A stretch of 64,000 nt of DNA from Gnetum montanum (taxonomy: Eukaryota; Streptophyta; Gnetopsida; Gnetales; Gnetaceae): the NCBI GenBank assembly GCA_015680685.1, contig MNCI01028283.1, positions 42,894-106,893 of the forward strand, read 5' to 3'. The position numbers were made by a program, and so were the translations under genes. Positions within the stretch are counted from its first letter, which is position 1; the number at the start of each line of letters is the position of its first letter. Below are positions 21,850 through 34,267 of this stretch, piece after piece. The notes under the pieces were generated by a model. That model was given only the letters and a program-made list of their open reading frames with translations, searched no databases and had not been told where the DNA came from.

Positions 21850-24560
21850 CTGTGGATCTTTTATGCTCTTGATGGTAGAAGAAGAGGAAGATGTCAATGT
21901 GAGGCAATTGTAATTTAGGAAGGATGAGGTTCCAAAACCAAGATCTAACTTAGAGGTCACACTTATAGAAGCCTGCCTAGAAAAGATTTGAACTAAGGAG
22001 ATCCAAAGGTCCATCTTGCAGAAGCTAAACTTTGGGTCATTTCTAGAGCTATCACTAAAAGAGTTTTGAACATAGCTACAAGGGTTTCCTCTATGGTCCA
22101 TTCTCATTATCAATGGAGAATGGTATATGGGAGAGATCTAACTCTTTTATAACAACTAACAATGAGATGTTAGTATCAAAATCAAAGATATTACCATCTT
22201 CTACTTGGTTGAGGCCATTATAGAAGCTCTTGTTATGTCAAATATTAAGGCAAAGATGGCAAAAATATTCACATAGGTGGATCTAGAGGACAAGAAAGAA
22301 TGGATCCAATAGTGCTATTAAATGGACTATAAGGAGTAAGATTCCTTGACCAAAGCATAATGTGCATAGTTTCAAAATTATGAACTATCATCTTAATCCA
22401 ATGGTGAGGCTAAGTAATGTCATAGCCTTTTCTACGAAGGCATGTGTGGCCCTAAGGAAGAAGTTCCTTGTTAATCTATTACAACTAATCTTTCTTAAGA
22501 TAGAAAAATGTTTCAAGGAGAATGAAAAGAATAGGAAGACATTCCTCTTTCCATCCTTGATTAGAAAACTATGTAAGATAAGAGCAATAGCCCACAATTC
22601 CATTCATGTGATCTACCGTGCTTCTATTGCATCATGGCAAGAGATGATAAAAGATAAGACCACTACCAAGATTGAAGAAGAGGAGAAACCAACACCATCA
22701 CTTATAGAACTAGGGACAACATCAAAGCTACTTGCATTTATTGAACATCTTAGGAAACTTAGGAAGCTACATTTGTAGCAACAAAAAGCCTCTAAAAGTG
22801 GTGGAGAATTGTCTATGTACCATTCATCCATGAGTCATTTGAACAAGATCATAAGGACCATCAACTGGCTAGATAGTGAGACAGTACCACTATTATTTGC
22901 GTTGAGAAACCAATCACCTATCCATTCGAATTCTAGTTTCATAGAAGTTATTATGTCCATCATAGGACAAGAATTTCCTAAAATCTATAGAAATACAATA
23001 GCCTTCTCTATCATGTTAGAAGAAGGAGAAGGGGTGATGATCTTGGTTATGCCATATAAGGACTAAGAGATATAACATAGGTGATGGCATATCAAGTTTA
23101 TGAATGCCTAAATGCTCCTATTACATCTATACTTGACATCACTACCATGGCAAACATACATGCATCAGTAGTAGTAGGGAGTACATGGATGAGTATTGTC
23201 AAACATGAGGAAGTGTTGGAATGACTGGTGAGAGCTAGGTAATTGTTTCAAGAAATTTTTGGTATCCTGGAAAATATATTAGCAACCTAGTTATAGCTAC
23301 TAGAGACAAGGAGAAAATTATTAATTACCATGACATAACTCGAGGAGGCCACCACTAGTAATCAATGGTTTACCCTTGAGGTTGCAAAACTAAGAGCCTC
23401 TCTTTCTAGTCCAAAAATTCTAAGTCCGAAGCTAAAAAAAGATGAAGCTTTTAAATAGCTTCAATAAAAATACCAAGAGGCTAAGAATGCAAAAGTGATT
23501 ATGATCTTTGAGGCATCATCCTCAAAACCTATGGTCAATAACATTGATTATGATCTCTTACAAGTTTGCAAGGGAAACTTGGTACTCACTTGTGATAACC
23601 ATCACTTGCGTAATGTTGAGTAGAAAAAATATTAGATGGCCAAATATATTCACTAGTAGTATAAATAACTTGGCAAAGGTAAAATTGGATTTGAGGTGAT
23701 TAGCTATAGAAAATAAGAATCTCTTGATGGAAAATGTTTGGACCCTTTGCTAAAAGACTGCTATTGATATTACCACTTGGAATAATTATGTTCTAAAATT
23801 TCAAAGAGTGAAAACTCACTATAGGGACTAGGTAGAATGATTAAATAGGTTAGTGTGAAAGAAATCAAGTTAAATAAGATGAAGGTAACTAAGGCTATCC
23901 AGCAACTCTAATAGAGAGGTGATTCATGGCAACCCATCTTTTATGGACTTAATGCATATAATCAAGTAGAGATTTGTCTAATAAGTTATAAAACAAAAAT
24001 ATAGTTGAATACATGAAGCTAGTCAACCTCTACTATGAAAACTTAGCAATGCTTACTACCAGGAGGCTTAGTACTGAATTGGAAAAGTAGGTGGCTAACT
24101 CTTAACTTCTTTATGAGGTAGAGTTCAAGCTCCGTAAGGTGATGAAGAAAAATTTGAAGGTGGCCAACGATAAGCTTGAGGTTCTTAAGAGTAAATTTAT
24201 GGATCAATGATCCTTTTCTAAGAACTTGGCCAAAGAATGAATGATCACTAGGAGCTAAAAAACCTCATCTATACATTCAACTTTAAATGTAAACAATTTG
24301 TAGACTGGTTTATCAATATAAAGGAGATGTTTCTGTTAATACCATGCATGTGGAATATTCTAGCATCATCACATCTAGGTCAATTAACCTATGCCATTTA
24401 TGATCCATGTAGTAAAGATGAGAAAATGAAGGTAGTCCTAGATGCCTTTAATTTTTTGGCAATAATAGCAAGTTAGCCTCAACTACTAATAGAGCTAGGA
24501 CATGATGAAGGATCCTCTACACCATGGGAGCCTCCAACTCCAAGCACAGTGTGAAGACTT
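21850..24560 (+). pseudogene. Extra ORF of El-3, downstream of pol
   Basis: Aligns by eye with the extra ORF of El-7 (53,742-56,550). KDEVPKPRSNLEV matches KDEVLRTRPNL, LNFGSFLELSLKEF matches INFGPFLDLALEKV, and the open block 22,362-22,778 (AFSTKACVALRKKFLVNLLQ, then KTFLFPSLIRKLCK) matches AFSTYACVAISSKFPINLSQ and KTLLFPSIIYKLYR. A Lys/Glu-rich coil follows, and the tail is Pro/Ser-rich (GSSTPWEPPTPSTV). The FPSLI..LC core resembles the plant transposon protein domain seen beside many plant Ty3 elements. Relative to El-7 about 1.3 kb is missing at the N-terminus, including the MAPKRE start. Many stops; function unknown. The env-like position of Athila elements is the nearest parallel, but no membrane segment is evident. 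Confidence 0.55.
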
Positions 24561-24772
24561 CATCTCATTCTTCATTTGGCCAGGTACCTACCACTTTTTG
24601 TAATAATAAATCTAGAATTCTTTTTGTAAACTATACAATCTATTTTTTATAAATGCAATACTCAGAGTTCGTTAGTCAATTAGTTATTTAGTTAATAAAA
24701 TTCCATAGTTCCCTAAGTTTTTTAAGAAACTCAATCCCATTTTTGTTCACTTGAGGATGAGTTTTCAATCAT

Positions 24773-24783
24773 TCGTGGAGGTA
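24773..24783 (+). other. Polypurine tract of El-3
   Basis: TCGTGGAGGTA directly before the LTR; variant of the GTGGGGGTA tract of the other elements here. Confidence 0.55.
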
Positions 24784-25664
24784 CGATGAAGTGTGAATAA
24801 GGTGACTACGTTGACACATGACCATCAATGCAACCCTGTGATGTATCCCTATTGATACATCTTAAGATGCATTAATGTAGGTATGTTGATGTTGATGAAG
24901 GCATTGCCTATATAAACACACATATTTCTCATATTTATGGCATCATTTAGTCATTTCTTTAGTTGAACTCTTGCAATTTCTTTTCATAGAAATTAGTAAA
25001 ATTTTTTCTCTAAGTACCCACAACATGGATTGATGTGATTGTATGAAATTTCACTTGAGTGCAATATGTACCTAGATATAGTTGCATGAATGGTAATAAA
25101 ATTAAGATTTATTCCATTCATTATAGCACTTGGATTAGTTTAACTTTACTTTCCAACAATTTAGTTTGAATGTAATCTACTTTATTCTAATTAAATATTT
25201 AATATTATAATTTGTGATCAATGTGCATATGAAAAATTCAAGCATAATATATTAATGCTTGGTTTTCCTAACAATGAATACTTGGTATTCCAATAATGTT
25301 AATATACGTTTAAGATGTGTATGGAAGGTGGAAATGAAGGCTCCACATTTCTGCTAATTTAGCTAATTAATTAGTTTATTAGTTAGTTAATTTAAATATT
25401 AAACCTTCATTTATTTAATCATTTGATATACACAAAAAATTAATAAAAATTACAAATATGAATATCTTACACTTCAGTCACACTTAACCATACAAATGAG
25501 TTAAAATAAGTGATGATTAGGAAGACAATGATTAGAAAATCCCATTTTTCATTGTCTAATGATATTGGTTACTTAGGTATATAGAGTCCATGGAATTCAA
25601 CTAGATTGCACATACATGCTAGTGATTTGTATAGTTAGGCATAGGGAACACCCATTGCTGGGCA
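24784..25664 (+). repeat. 3' LTR of El-3
   Basis: About 880 bp, the same family as the El-4 LTR (42,562-43,404) but in opposite orientation; shared text includes aggcattgcctatataaa and gattgagcataggga-like ends. The start is degraded (CGATGAAG instead of TGATGAAG). The right end is set by the start of El-4 integrase, within a couple of bases. Confidence 0.65.
24909..24916 (+). promoter_or_regulatory. TATA box in El-3 LTR
   Basis: TATATAAA about 125 bp into the LTR, at the same place as in the El-4 and El-7 LTRs. Confidence 0.55.
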
Positions 25665-26301
25665 TGGGAGTGATGGATCCCATGAAGTTGATACCTGAAA
25701 GATTGAAAAGATTTAATGGTTGGATTCATTGTTGGGATCCTTAAATTTGGGTGATCATTCCTCCATCTCATTGATACCTTTCTTACAAATGGGAGAAATG
25801 ATAAACATCATAGAAGATTGTTAGCCAAAAGTATCCTACAATGAGAATTTTTGTGGTAATCCTTTTTCTTATGTAGTGGCCTCCACAAGGACCTTCATGA
25901 GTGTCTTGAATGACTTGCAACTAATCTTGTAGAGGTTGCCTTTGATTTTTATGTAATTTTTGACCTAGAGAAGAAATTATTGTTCCTTCCTATGATTCCA
26001 GTTTGTAGGAGTCTTCTATGTGAGTAGATATGAGAGAAACTCATCATACCAATTAGCAACCCTTGGTGCTTGGACTTCAATGGACTTAGAAAAGAGGAAT
26101 TTATCTAGAAATTGGTCAAATAAGGATTCTTTAGGATCACTTCCTATGATTCCATTTTGTAGGAGTCTCCTATGTCAGTAGATATGAGAGAAACTCGTCA
26201 TACCAATTAGCAACCCTTGGTGCTTGGACTTCAATGGACTTAGAAAAGAGGAATTTATCTAGAAATTGGTCAAATAAGGATTCTTCAGGATCACTGCTTT
26301 A
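25665..26301 (-). pseudogene. El-4 RNase H-integrase linker and start of integrase
   Basis: Read on the minus strand from 26,301: ESLFDQFLDKFLFSKSIEVQ and RVANWYDEFLSYLLT, the usual linker between RNase H and integrase, duplicated (see 25,987-26,294). Then the integrase zinc region HEGPCGGHYIRKRITTKI and the core start GINFMGSITPM, where the catalytic Asp is Asn. It continues the RNase H at 37,917-38,160, showing that El-5 (26,302-37,902) was inserted between them. The reading stops at 25,665 where the El-3 LTR begins. Confidence 0.75.
25987..26294. repeat. Two tandem 154-bp units
   Basis: 25,987-26,140 and 26,141-26,294 differ at about five positions by eye (about 97% identical). The unit is part of the El-4 RNase H-integrase linker; 154 is not a multiple of three, so the duplication also shifts the frame. 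Confidence 0.9.
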
Positions 26302-27159
26302 TGATAAAACCATTTTTTGTAACCCTACAATATTACATTTATGATATCATAATTAAGAAATTGTAGCTTTGCATATGTTATTGTAGATGTAATATAGTGG
26401 TTCATGGTCATGTCTACAAATACCAACCCACCATTGCATCAAAACAATAACTTTTTTCCAACACTTAGTGAAATTATTATAGTTTGTTTTCATGAGTTAG
26501 AGTTAGAGTCAATACCCATAGTATGGTAAATCACAATTATACAAAATATTTATTTGAGTGGATTATTCCTAAACACAATTCATAAATGATCATAAGGATT
26601 GAGATTCTTTTTCATCATTGCAGCAATTCACTTAGCATAAATTTACTTTTCCATATTATTTACATTTACTAAGTCCTTTACTTTTATAATGTCTATTAGT
26701 AAGGTAAAATATTTACAATTGGTTTCAAGCATAAAGTGTAACTATTTGGTAACCCAGTAGTAACATTCCTTGATTTGCTTAGTAGTGGATTTATTTGGTA
26801 ATCCCAGTAATAGTTGCATTAGCCTATGATGTATATGAAAAACTAGGAATGGATGCTTATTACCAATAGGATAGAATAGCTTCAAATTTTTATTACACTT
26901 AGATTTAGAATTTATAATCATTTTTACCATGTTAAAAGTTAGAATATTTTGAGTTGAACAACATCAGTACATCATATACCTCATTAAGAGTTAAACCATA
27001 TAATTTGCATCTTACTAGCTCTAAGTAGAAATATAATGATTATGCACTTAACATCAACTACTAGTATGCTTACATTGTCCATCCATAGATTACAATCTAG
27101 TCATGTGTGAACATTCGTGACTTGTATGATTGAGTATTGAAATACCCAGCTACTCATCA
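26302..27159 (+). repeat. 5' LTR of El-5
   Basis: 858 bp, TGATAAAACC to CTACTCATCA, homologous over its length to 37,060-37,902 and, reversed, to the El-1 LTR fragment. Confidence 0.8.
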
Positions 27160-27160
27160 T

Positions 27161-27179
27161 TGGTGTCATTGTTAGGGAT
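27161..27179 (+). other. Primer binding site of El-5
   Basis: TGGTGTCATTGTTAGGGAT against the tRNA-Asp form TGGCGCCGTTGCCGGGGAT; all differences are transitions. Confidence 0.75.
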
Positions 27180-27621
27180 GTGTTAATTTTTACTATTTAG
27201 TTGATTTTACAAAGTTGGTTGTATCAAGAATCACAAAGTATATTTCTCATACTTTGAATAATTTCATAAAATGTACACACTTAAGCATCAAACAATTAAC
27301 ATGACTTTTATAACTAAAGAAAAATCTCCACCTTCTAATAAATTTCATGAAAGTTATGACAAGGATTAAAAATAAGAACATTAAAGTGAAATGACATAAA
27401 CTAAGATTGCCTATGCTCATAATGATCCTTAATATCATGATTTTATGTTTATCTTTCACTATGATAAAAAACTTAGATGAGGAGATCTACAAGAGAATAT
27501 TATCTTACTACCTAAATGTTTAGCATCATCAATGCTTTATGTGGTCCTTATGAGGTCAAACCTTGGCCATGTGTAAGATAAGTATCAAGTCACTAAAAAC
27601 ATAAATAGGCCATACTATTCA

Positions 27622-28511
27622 ATGGAGGCTCAGCCAAGAGGAGATGTTATCATGGAGGCAACATATGAACATGACAAAGGGAAGAAGGTAACTCAAACAG
27701 TTATCCTAGAAGAAATGAAAGATGTTATATTCCAAAATGAGAATAAGACCCTAAACTCATGGGTCTTATTCTCCAACACCAATCATTCACATTAAAGAAT
27801 CCATTAAAATAGAACTACATTAAGCTCTTGCAAAAACCCTAGGAAGGAATAAGGAGGATTCTAGACTTAGGAGGAATTCAAGACCTAAGACCTCCAATGA
27901 ATCCAAAAGAGATGAATCAAGGAGTCATAGAAGAAGAAAAAGTTGGCACTATTATCTAACTCCATCATCTTCTTCCTTACCTTCATCTATAGATTCTAGC
28001 AAGAGAGAATGAAGAGTAAGGGCTCATGATGGGGGATGGAGAGACCATGAGAGACATGCACATAGAAGAAGGCATCCTAATGAGCAGTAAGATAATGGTG
28101 ATGAAAAAATAAAAAGAATCAAACATGAATCAAGAGAGCATCATGAACATCGAAGGGGTCATCACTATAATAGAGCTTATGAACCTAAAGACTATGAAGA
28201 ACCACTTTTGGTCATTCATAACATGATCAACATTAGAAAACTTGTGTACATTCCTACCAGGCATGTAAGGGATAGTTGCATGAAGTTACTAGACATTAAT
28301 AACATTCCAAAATTTGAAGGCAAATACAACGCAGATTCAAAATATCATCTTTAAGCCTTTCACAATGTCTGTGCCCTACAAAACATAGAAAATAATTAGT
28401 AGAAATTGAAGTTGTTTTCTAGAACATTTATAAAGAAATTAAAGAGCTGGTACAAATCCTTAGAACTAAAATCAATTTGATGATGGAGTGCTATGCTAGA
28501 AATATTCAACA
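27622..28511 (+). pseudogene. gag of El-5, part 1 (interrupted by El-6)
   Basis: The start ATG at 27,622 gives MEAQPRGDVIMEATYEHDKG. A basic and acidic region follows (HHEHRRGHHYNRAYEPKDYE near 28,140-28,200), then the gag core LLDINNIPKFEGKYNADSKY, AFHNVCALQN and KLKSWYKSLELKSI, ending at EIFNNR. There the El-6 target site begins. The same core occurs in El-6, El-7 and El-9. Stops are present at Gln/Trp positions. The frame resumes at 34,268. Confidence 0.7.
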
Positions 28512-28516
28512 ACAGG

Positions 28517-29317
28517 TGATGAGTGGAGAGGTACCCCTACACTCAACCATATGAATACGAGCATTCACACATGATCCGGTCGAACTTTGTGGATAGGCTA
28601 GTTGTGGTATCTAGATCGTTACACATTGATCACAATTCACTTTCTTCCCACCTGGAGTAGTATTTGCTTTGGCACGTATGGTTTAGTCTAGAGTGAGCTG
28701 TATGATGTGATCCTAAATTAGTGCTACTCCTAGAGACAATGGAGAATAATTTTTATTAAACTAATGAGTAATAGGAAATGAAGTCTAAGCTAACCTAAGT
28801 GCTATGAGCATCCATTCCTTAATCATCTGTACACATCTTGGACCTTGTGCATGACTACTGCTGGGGTTACCAAGCGTAGATCCTAGGTACGCTGCTAGGT
28901 TGCCAAGTAGTCACACTTAAATGCTTGTGATTAAGTCGTACTCATTCCACATTTAACAATAGGAATAGTAAATGATGACAAATAAATATTAACTAAGAAA
29001 GAAATAAATAAAAATAATAATTAACAATTAAACTAAGTAAATGCTGCAATGATGAAGTAATCTTAATCTTTATTTCTAGTCATGTGCGCATCCAAGTACG
29101 TCACACTCGAATAAAGATGCTGCACAATTACAATCACCACACTGTAGGCATACACTGAGAAAATAATCTAACTTCTACAGAAACAAAATGAAAGAGCTTC
29201 GCTACCACTACTAGAAGGATTCCTAAATGAGGAGGAGGGCCCTCTTATTTATAGGCTGGGATAGGTGGCTGTGTAAATGGGGCCCTGTCGATGCATCAAC
29301 TTAATGACACTTCATCA
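28517..29317 (-). repeat. 3' LTR of El-6
   Basis: 801 bp, TGATGAGTGG to ACTTCATCA on the + strand; pairs with 33,394-34,267. It lacks about 70 bp of CpG-rich sequence present near the outer end of the other LTR. Confidence 0.9.
29245..29253 (-). promoter_or_regulatory. TATA box in El-6 3' LTR
   Basis: TATAAATAA on the minus strand, followed by GAGGGCCCTCC. Confidence 0.55.
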
Positions 29318-29330
29318 TACCCCCACAACT
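29318..29330 (-). other. Polypurine tract of El-6
   Basis: Minus strand TTGTGGGGGTA directly precedes the LTR start TGATGAAG; primes plus-strand DNA synthesis. Confidence 0.75.
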
Positions 29331-31380
29331 GAGTAAAAACTCGTCCTTGAGTTAAAGTGAGGAACAAGTGCAATTGAATACACAGTGGATAGGTATGGGA
29401 TTATTGACTAACTAGAAATTTATTCATGCAGCAGTGGAGAATTAAACAAAATTTGGACACAGTCACAAAACTTGTGGAACTCATGGGGTTCCCGGTGGTG
29501 GTGCTCCTCCATGGATGCCTTTCCTTTGTCCTGTGCATCAAGCTTTTGAGATTGATACCATTGAAGAAGCACCTGACGTTTCTCCTCTTCTATTTGAGGA
29601 TTATGAGCCGTCCATGCTGATGTTCCAATGTTTGATGGAGTCGGCACTTGTCATAGACATGGTAGCTGCGAGAACAATTGATTGGCCTTGACATGCCATG
29701 CCACAAATAGCCGTCATTCCTCTTCATAGGCTCAGGCCCTGACCTTTCCTTCCTTTTCTTGGATAGATTATGCAGTAACAGGAGTTTTATGATGGATGCT
29801 GAATGATTGCCTTCTGCTCTACATGTTCTACACGAGGTCCTTGGCCTCTGCCTCCCCCAGGTCATTTAGGTGCACCTTGAGAAGGTCCTCCTTGTTGTCT
29901 TCTTTTAAGGGCCATCTATAATCACAAAAACATCAATTGTTAGTAAGGTTATTGAAAAAATTTCAATGATTTCATACCTTAGTCATTGCCTTTAATAAAT
30001 GTTGAATTCTTTACTTAGTATGATTTTGGAGTTAGAAATGTTTTCGAGGAAGTTGCCCTAAAATTTTAATGTTGGACCTGGTTTTGAGGAACGTTTGATA
30101 AAATGATGATAAAAGAAAGAATAGATTTGGCAATGAAATACTCGAAGGGTATAAGATGATGTGGTATTATCAACAAGTACAAATTACAAAAGTCATGCAA
30201 GTGGGTCCTCCCCAAAGTAGGTTCCAACCTATATGCCCTTGCGTAACCACACCTTAAGATGTCCGTAGGCATTAGAAGGGTTAAATGTAATCTATACTGA
30301 TGCAAAAAAACACACACATGTTAATACCACCATGATGAGGTATGAATTCAATGCTACACAAGACACGAGTCATAAATACATGAACAATGAGATGGAATGA
30401 ATCAGAGAAGGGATTGCAGAGATTGGGATGTGAGGTAATTGACTTAGGGCACAATGAATCTTGCATGTAAATCATGATTAAGGTGTCATTAACCCATCAT
30501 TCTAAGATCAGGACTAAGTCCGCTCCTCTAAATAGTGACATTACATTGTTTCATCCCATGATGAGCAACTATGAGAGTACCATAACAACAAGGTGTACGA
30601 TCACTTGGTGTTTTACTCAAGGGAGGAGTGATTTTTGTTTTGTGGCACTTTCCTTTTCTTCTTTTCCTTTTTTTTCTTTTTGAAGTTCACTGAATCCAGA
30701 GAAATTGCAAACCTTTAGGCATGGGTGCATGTATTTCTAGTGGAACCCCCGAGAACAACATTGTATTTTTGAGTGCCCTTTTGATTACTCTTACTCCCAT
30801 TTTCATTAGATCTACAAGGATCTTAGTACAACCACATTGCATGATAACTCCCACAGATGTCATCAAAGAGAATCCACAAGTCCCCTTGATGTCACACCCT
30901 AATCATTCCCTCTTGGTCCATCCTTCTTGATTCTGGGTACAATGAATACAAAATTAATTTTAAGTTTAAAAATGTCAAGAATATCACTGTACCCTCGAAC
31001 AAAACCTCTTAGTTATAGAATGGATGAGTGGGTGTAATGGGCTCACTATCCAAATAATTGACCACTCAAAACTTGATAGCATAGAATAAAACCTCAACCA
31101 ATGAGCCACATGAGTATTTTATTCATGGAGGAGATTACTCATAAAAATAAAAAAAGACAAAAAGATAAAATAATAAATTAAAAGGATGAAAAACTAGAAA
31201 AAAAAAGTTGAAAAATTAAAGAAATAGAAAAACATTTATTAATTCTATGTTGTTATAATGGAGGATACCCTCAATAACTAAATAGTTAAGCATGGCTAGA
31301 ATTAATAAATGGAAGGTTGGGATCCTTGCATGTTGAAAATATTGGGACTTGGTCATACTTACCCCATTTGGGTTCACACA
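29331..31380 (-). other. Long 3' region of El-6 with small unrecognised frames
   Basis: Two overlapping minus-strand frames lie near the 3' LTR: 29,590-29,865 (rich in Arg/Gly, GRQRPRTSCRTCRAEGN) and 29,420-29,647 (IEEEKRQVLLQWYQSQKLDA, then Glu/His-rich). They read like protein but match no domain I recognise; they may be a leftover of a lost gene. The rest of the stretch is AT-rich without visible coding. Confidence 0.35.
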
Positions 31381-33250
31381 CTTGATTAGAGTTGACATAG
31401 TGGGGCAAGTTATAAGATGTGGTTAATTTATAAGGAGTTGACCCACTATGGTACTTGTGACCATAAGATGGTATGCAAGGATCGGTTTGTTGCTCTCCAT
31501 TCCTATGTTCATTGGGCCATATGATTGTTGGAGTGTTAATTGATGGCCTTGATGAATTAACATGAGGCGTTGGGTTTGAAGAGGAAGATGCACCATAGTG
31601 TTGGATTTGTGCTGAGTTGGTGGATGCAGTGGTTTCTGAATTGTGGTGTCCCTTTCAATGGTCACGTCTAAAGAAGGGACACCTTCGATGTTGTGATGGA
31701 CCTCCACTGCTATTGATAGTAGTAGCACAAGTAACGTTTGTAGGTTGGTGCTATGGTGCAAAATATTCTAGCATAGCTGGCAATGATGTAGAAGGGGGTG
31801 AAGTATGAAAATATTGAGGTTGAGGAGAAGTGTAAGGTACATGAGGTGGTGATCTTGTTGGAGAGGACATGGGTGGATAGTACTCGAGAGAATGATAACG
31901 ATGAGGTGAGGTAGAGGCTACTGATCCCATTGGAGAAATAGGGTGTTGAACATAATAAGCATTTGGTGCTGCAACATACGAAGGGTATGGTCCAGTTGGT
32001 GGTGGCCTCCCCCATGACTGAGGTTTTTGCCACTATGGTTGGACACAATATTTTTGTAAGAACTCTGTATGTAACATTCCTTCCCAATGCTCATGTAAAT
32101 GTGACAAGATTGGACATTAACCTTTGGGGTGATCATAGAAGAAAATATTAAATTGATACGTATGATTGGCAATTGAGTTCTTATCCTTATTATCTTCAAC
32201 CCTTTATTTCGATTGTCGCATGGTGTCTTGTCCTGTTTCTCGATTTGGCATAGTTTTTCCTCTAATAATGTTGGCATATTCTCCACATCTTTCATGTATC
32301 CAGTCTATCATTTTATTGATCTTTGCCTCAATTTCATCTAGTGATTGTAGGATTGGCAAAGATGATTCCACCTCCTTGAAGTAAGTTGATTTCTCCTCTT
32401 CATGATCATGGACCCTTGTTGAGTTAAGATTTTGGTCTTGTTGAGAACTTTCAAAATTCTCCCATTTGGCTATTTCTCCTTCTTCTTTTACTATCTACTT
32501 AATAAGCTCTTGGAGTTGATGGTTTCTTAGCTCATATAGTTGACCTTGGGAGTACATCCCTAGGGTCTCCCTCATTTCATTACAGAGCCCATCAATGATA
32601 TGGTACATTAGCCTTTCCTTGGAGAACCCATGGCCTAGGTAGTTGTTTAACAGTGAATAATATCATTCTAAGGCCATGTCCAAGGGTTCATGTTGCACTT
32701 GTTTCCATTCTTGGATTTTTCTCCTCAAGGCTGACACTCTTGCATATGTTTGATATCTTTCGTTGAAAAGTTCTACCATTGTTGGCCAACGTCGAATTGA
32801 GTTTGGTTTTAACGATCTATACCATACTTTTGCTTGGCCAACAAGTGTCAAAGGAAAGAGCTTAAGTTTTTGCCACCCATTATCAATATTGTTCCATGTA
32901 CAGGCATCATAGAAGGCTTGTAAATGTTGTTGTGGATAGGAATCATAGCCTCCTGAAAACTTGAGAAAGTTCTTTAAATCAAGCATGGGTAGACAACTTT
33001 CCTTACGATGCCTACGGGCTATTCGAATAGCCTCCTGTATTTCCGTTAAGCTTGTAGTGGCCAGTAGGGGTTCATCGTCACTAGGTATGTTATGCTTTCG
33101 TGCATTGGGACGATGTTTTCTTTGTTTATTTTTATAAGAAACCCCCACCTTGGGTTGCGTACTCCAATCTTCATTGTCATAATATTCATTGGTTCTCCAA
33201 TGAATTACTCTACTAGTTATTGTGTTGTCATAGTCTTGTGAGAGATACAT
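31381..33250 (-). pseudogene. gag of El-6
   Basis: The first 195 codons (33,250-32,663) are open: MYLSQDYDN start, a basic stretch KNKQRKHRPNARKH, then the gag core FLKFSGGYDSYPQQHLQAFY, KLKLFPLTLVGQAKVWYRSL and MVELFNERYQTYARVSALRR. A TGA replaces Trp after DMALE, and the frame goes on with YYSLLNNYLGHGFSKERLMY and MRETLGMYSQGQLYELRNHQ. A Pro/Ser/Tyr/His-rich C-terminal part lies at about 31,420-32,090. No zinc knuckle is visible. It would make the particle protein and lies straight after the PBS. It is nearly intact compared with its relatives, with only a few stops. Confidence 0.85.
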
Positions 33251-33373
33251 GGTTGTAAGGTTGTGTGTGAATTTATATGTGACTTTTATAATTAATTTTT
33301 CTTCCTAAGAGATATATCGTTAAGTCCTATACAATGACCTTGTATGATATAACTAATCTAGATAACTAGCACC

Positions 33374-33392
33374 ATCCTCGACAACGGTGCCA
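33374..33392 (-). other. Primer binding site of El-6
   Basis: Minus strand TGGCACCGTTGTCGAGGAT, three transitions from the tRNA-Asp form; one base from the LTR. Confidence 0.85.
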
Positions 33393-33393
33393 A

Positions 33394-34267
33394 TGATGAG
33401 CGGCGAGGTACCCCTACACTCAACCATACGAATACAAGCATTCACGCATGATCCGATCAAACTCCGTGGATAGGCTAGTTGTGGTATCTAGATCCTTACA
33501 TGTTGATCGCAGTTCGCTGTCTTCGCACTTGGACTAGTATTTTCTTTGTCATTTATGGTTTAGTTGAGAGTGAGGCGTATGATGTGATCCTAAATTAGTG
33601 CTACTCCTAAAGACAATGGAGAATAATTTTGATTAAACTAATGAGTAATAGAAAATGAAGTCTAAGCTAACCTAAGTGTGATGAGAATCCATTCCTTAAT
33701 CATCCGTACACATCTTAGACTTCATGCACGACTACTGCTGGGGTTACCAAGCATAGATCCTAGGTACGTTGCTGGGTTGCCAAGTAGTCACACTTAAATG
33801 CTCGTGATTAAGTCGTACTCATTCTGCATTTAACAATAGGAGTAGTAAATGATGATAAATATGTATTAACTAAGAAAGCAATAAATAAAAAAATAATTAA
33901 CAATTAAATTAAACAATTAAACTAAGTGAATGCTGCAATGATGAAGTAATCTCAATCTTTATTTTCGGTCATGTGTGCATCCAAGTACGTCACACTCAAA
34001 TAAAGGTGCTGCACAATTACAATCACCACACTGCTGGCATACACTGAGAAAATAATCTAACTTATACAGAAACAAAATGAAAGAGCTTTGCTACCACTAC
34101 TAGAAGGATTCCTAAATGAGGAGGAGGGCCCTCTTATTTATAGGTCGAGATAGGTGGCTGAGTAAACAGGGCCTCGTCGATGCAGCCAGGCTACGTTGAC
34201 CGGGGCACGTTGACGCGGCCGCGTATACGTGGCCCCGTCAATGCATCGACTTAATGAAACTTCATCA
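33394..34267 (-). repeat. 5' LTR of El-6
   Basis: 874 bp. Near its outer end (34,180-34,250) it carries a CpG-rich stretch with repeats of ACGTTGAC and GGCC words (GACGCGGCCGCGTATACGTG) that the other LTR lacks. On the minus strand this is upstream of the TATA box, in U3. Confidence 0.9.
34134..34142 (-). promoter_or_regulatory. TATA box in El-6 5' LTR
   Basis: TATAAATAA on the minus strand, about 130 bp from the LTR start. Confidence 0.6.

Larger units (their letters stand above)
21412..25664 (+). mobile_element. El-3: 3' part of an Athila-like element (post-pol region, extra ORF, LTR)
   Basis: It is collinear with 52,150-57,000 of El-7. Both have the post-pol spacer (shared phrases such as tggtgtggttcc and agatatgttacc), then the extra ORF, then a polypurine tract and LTR. 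The gag-pol part is absent, cut at the El-2 edge at 21,411. The right edge abuts the integrase fragment of El-4 at 25,665, so El-3 probably inserted into El-4. Confidence 0.65.
28517..34267 (-). mobile_element. El-6: gag-only LTR retrotransposon nested in El-5 gag
   Basis: Complete structure on the minus strand: 5' LTR 33,394-34,267, PBS 33,374-33,392, gag, non-coding 3' region, polypurine tract, 3' LTR 28,517-29,317. The flanks ACAGG (28,512-28,516) and ACAAG (34,268-34,272) are a target duplication with one change. No protease, RT, RNase H or integrase was found, so it is non-autonomous and fits the class of terminal-repeat elements carrying only gag. It is the least decayed element in the window apart from the collapsed copy at 12.7 kb. 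Confidence 0.85.
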
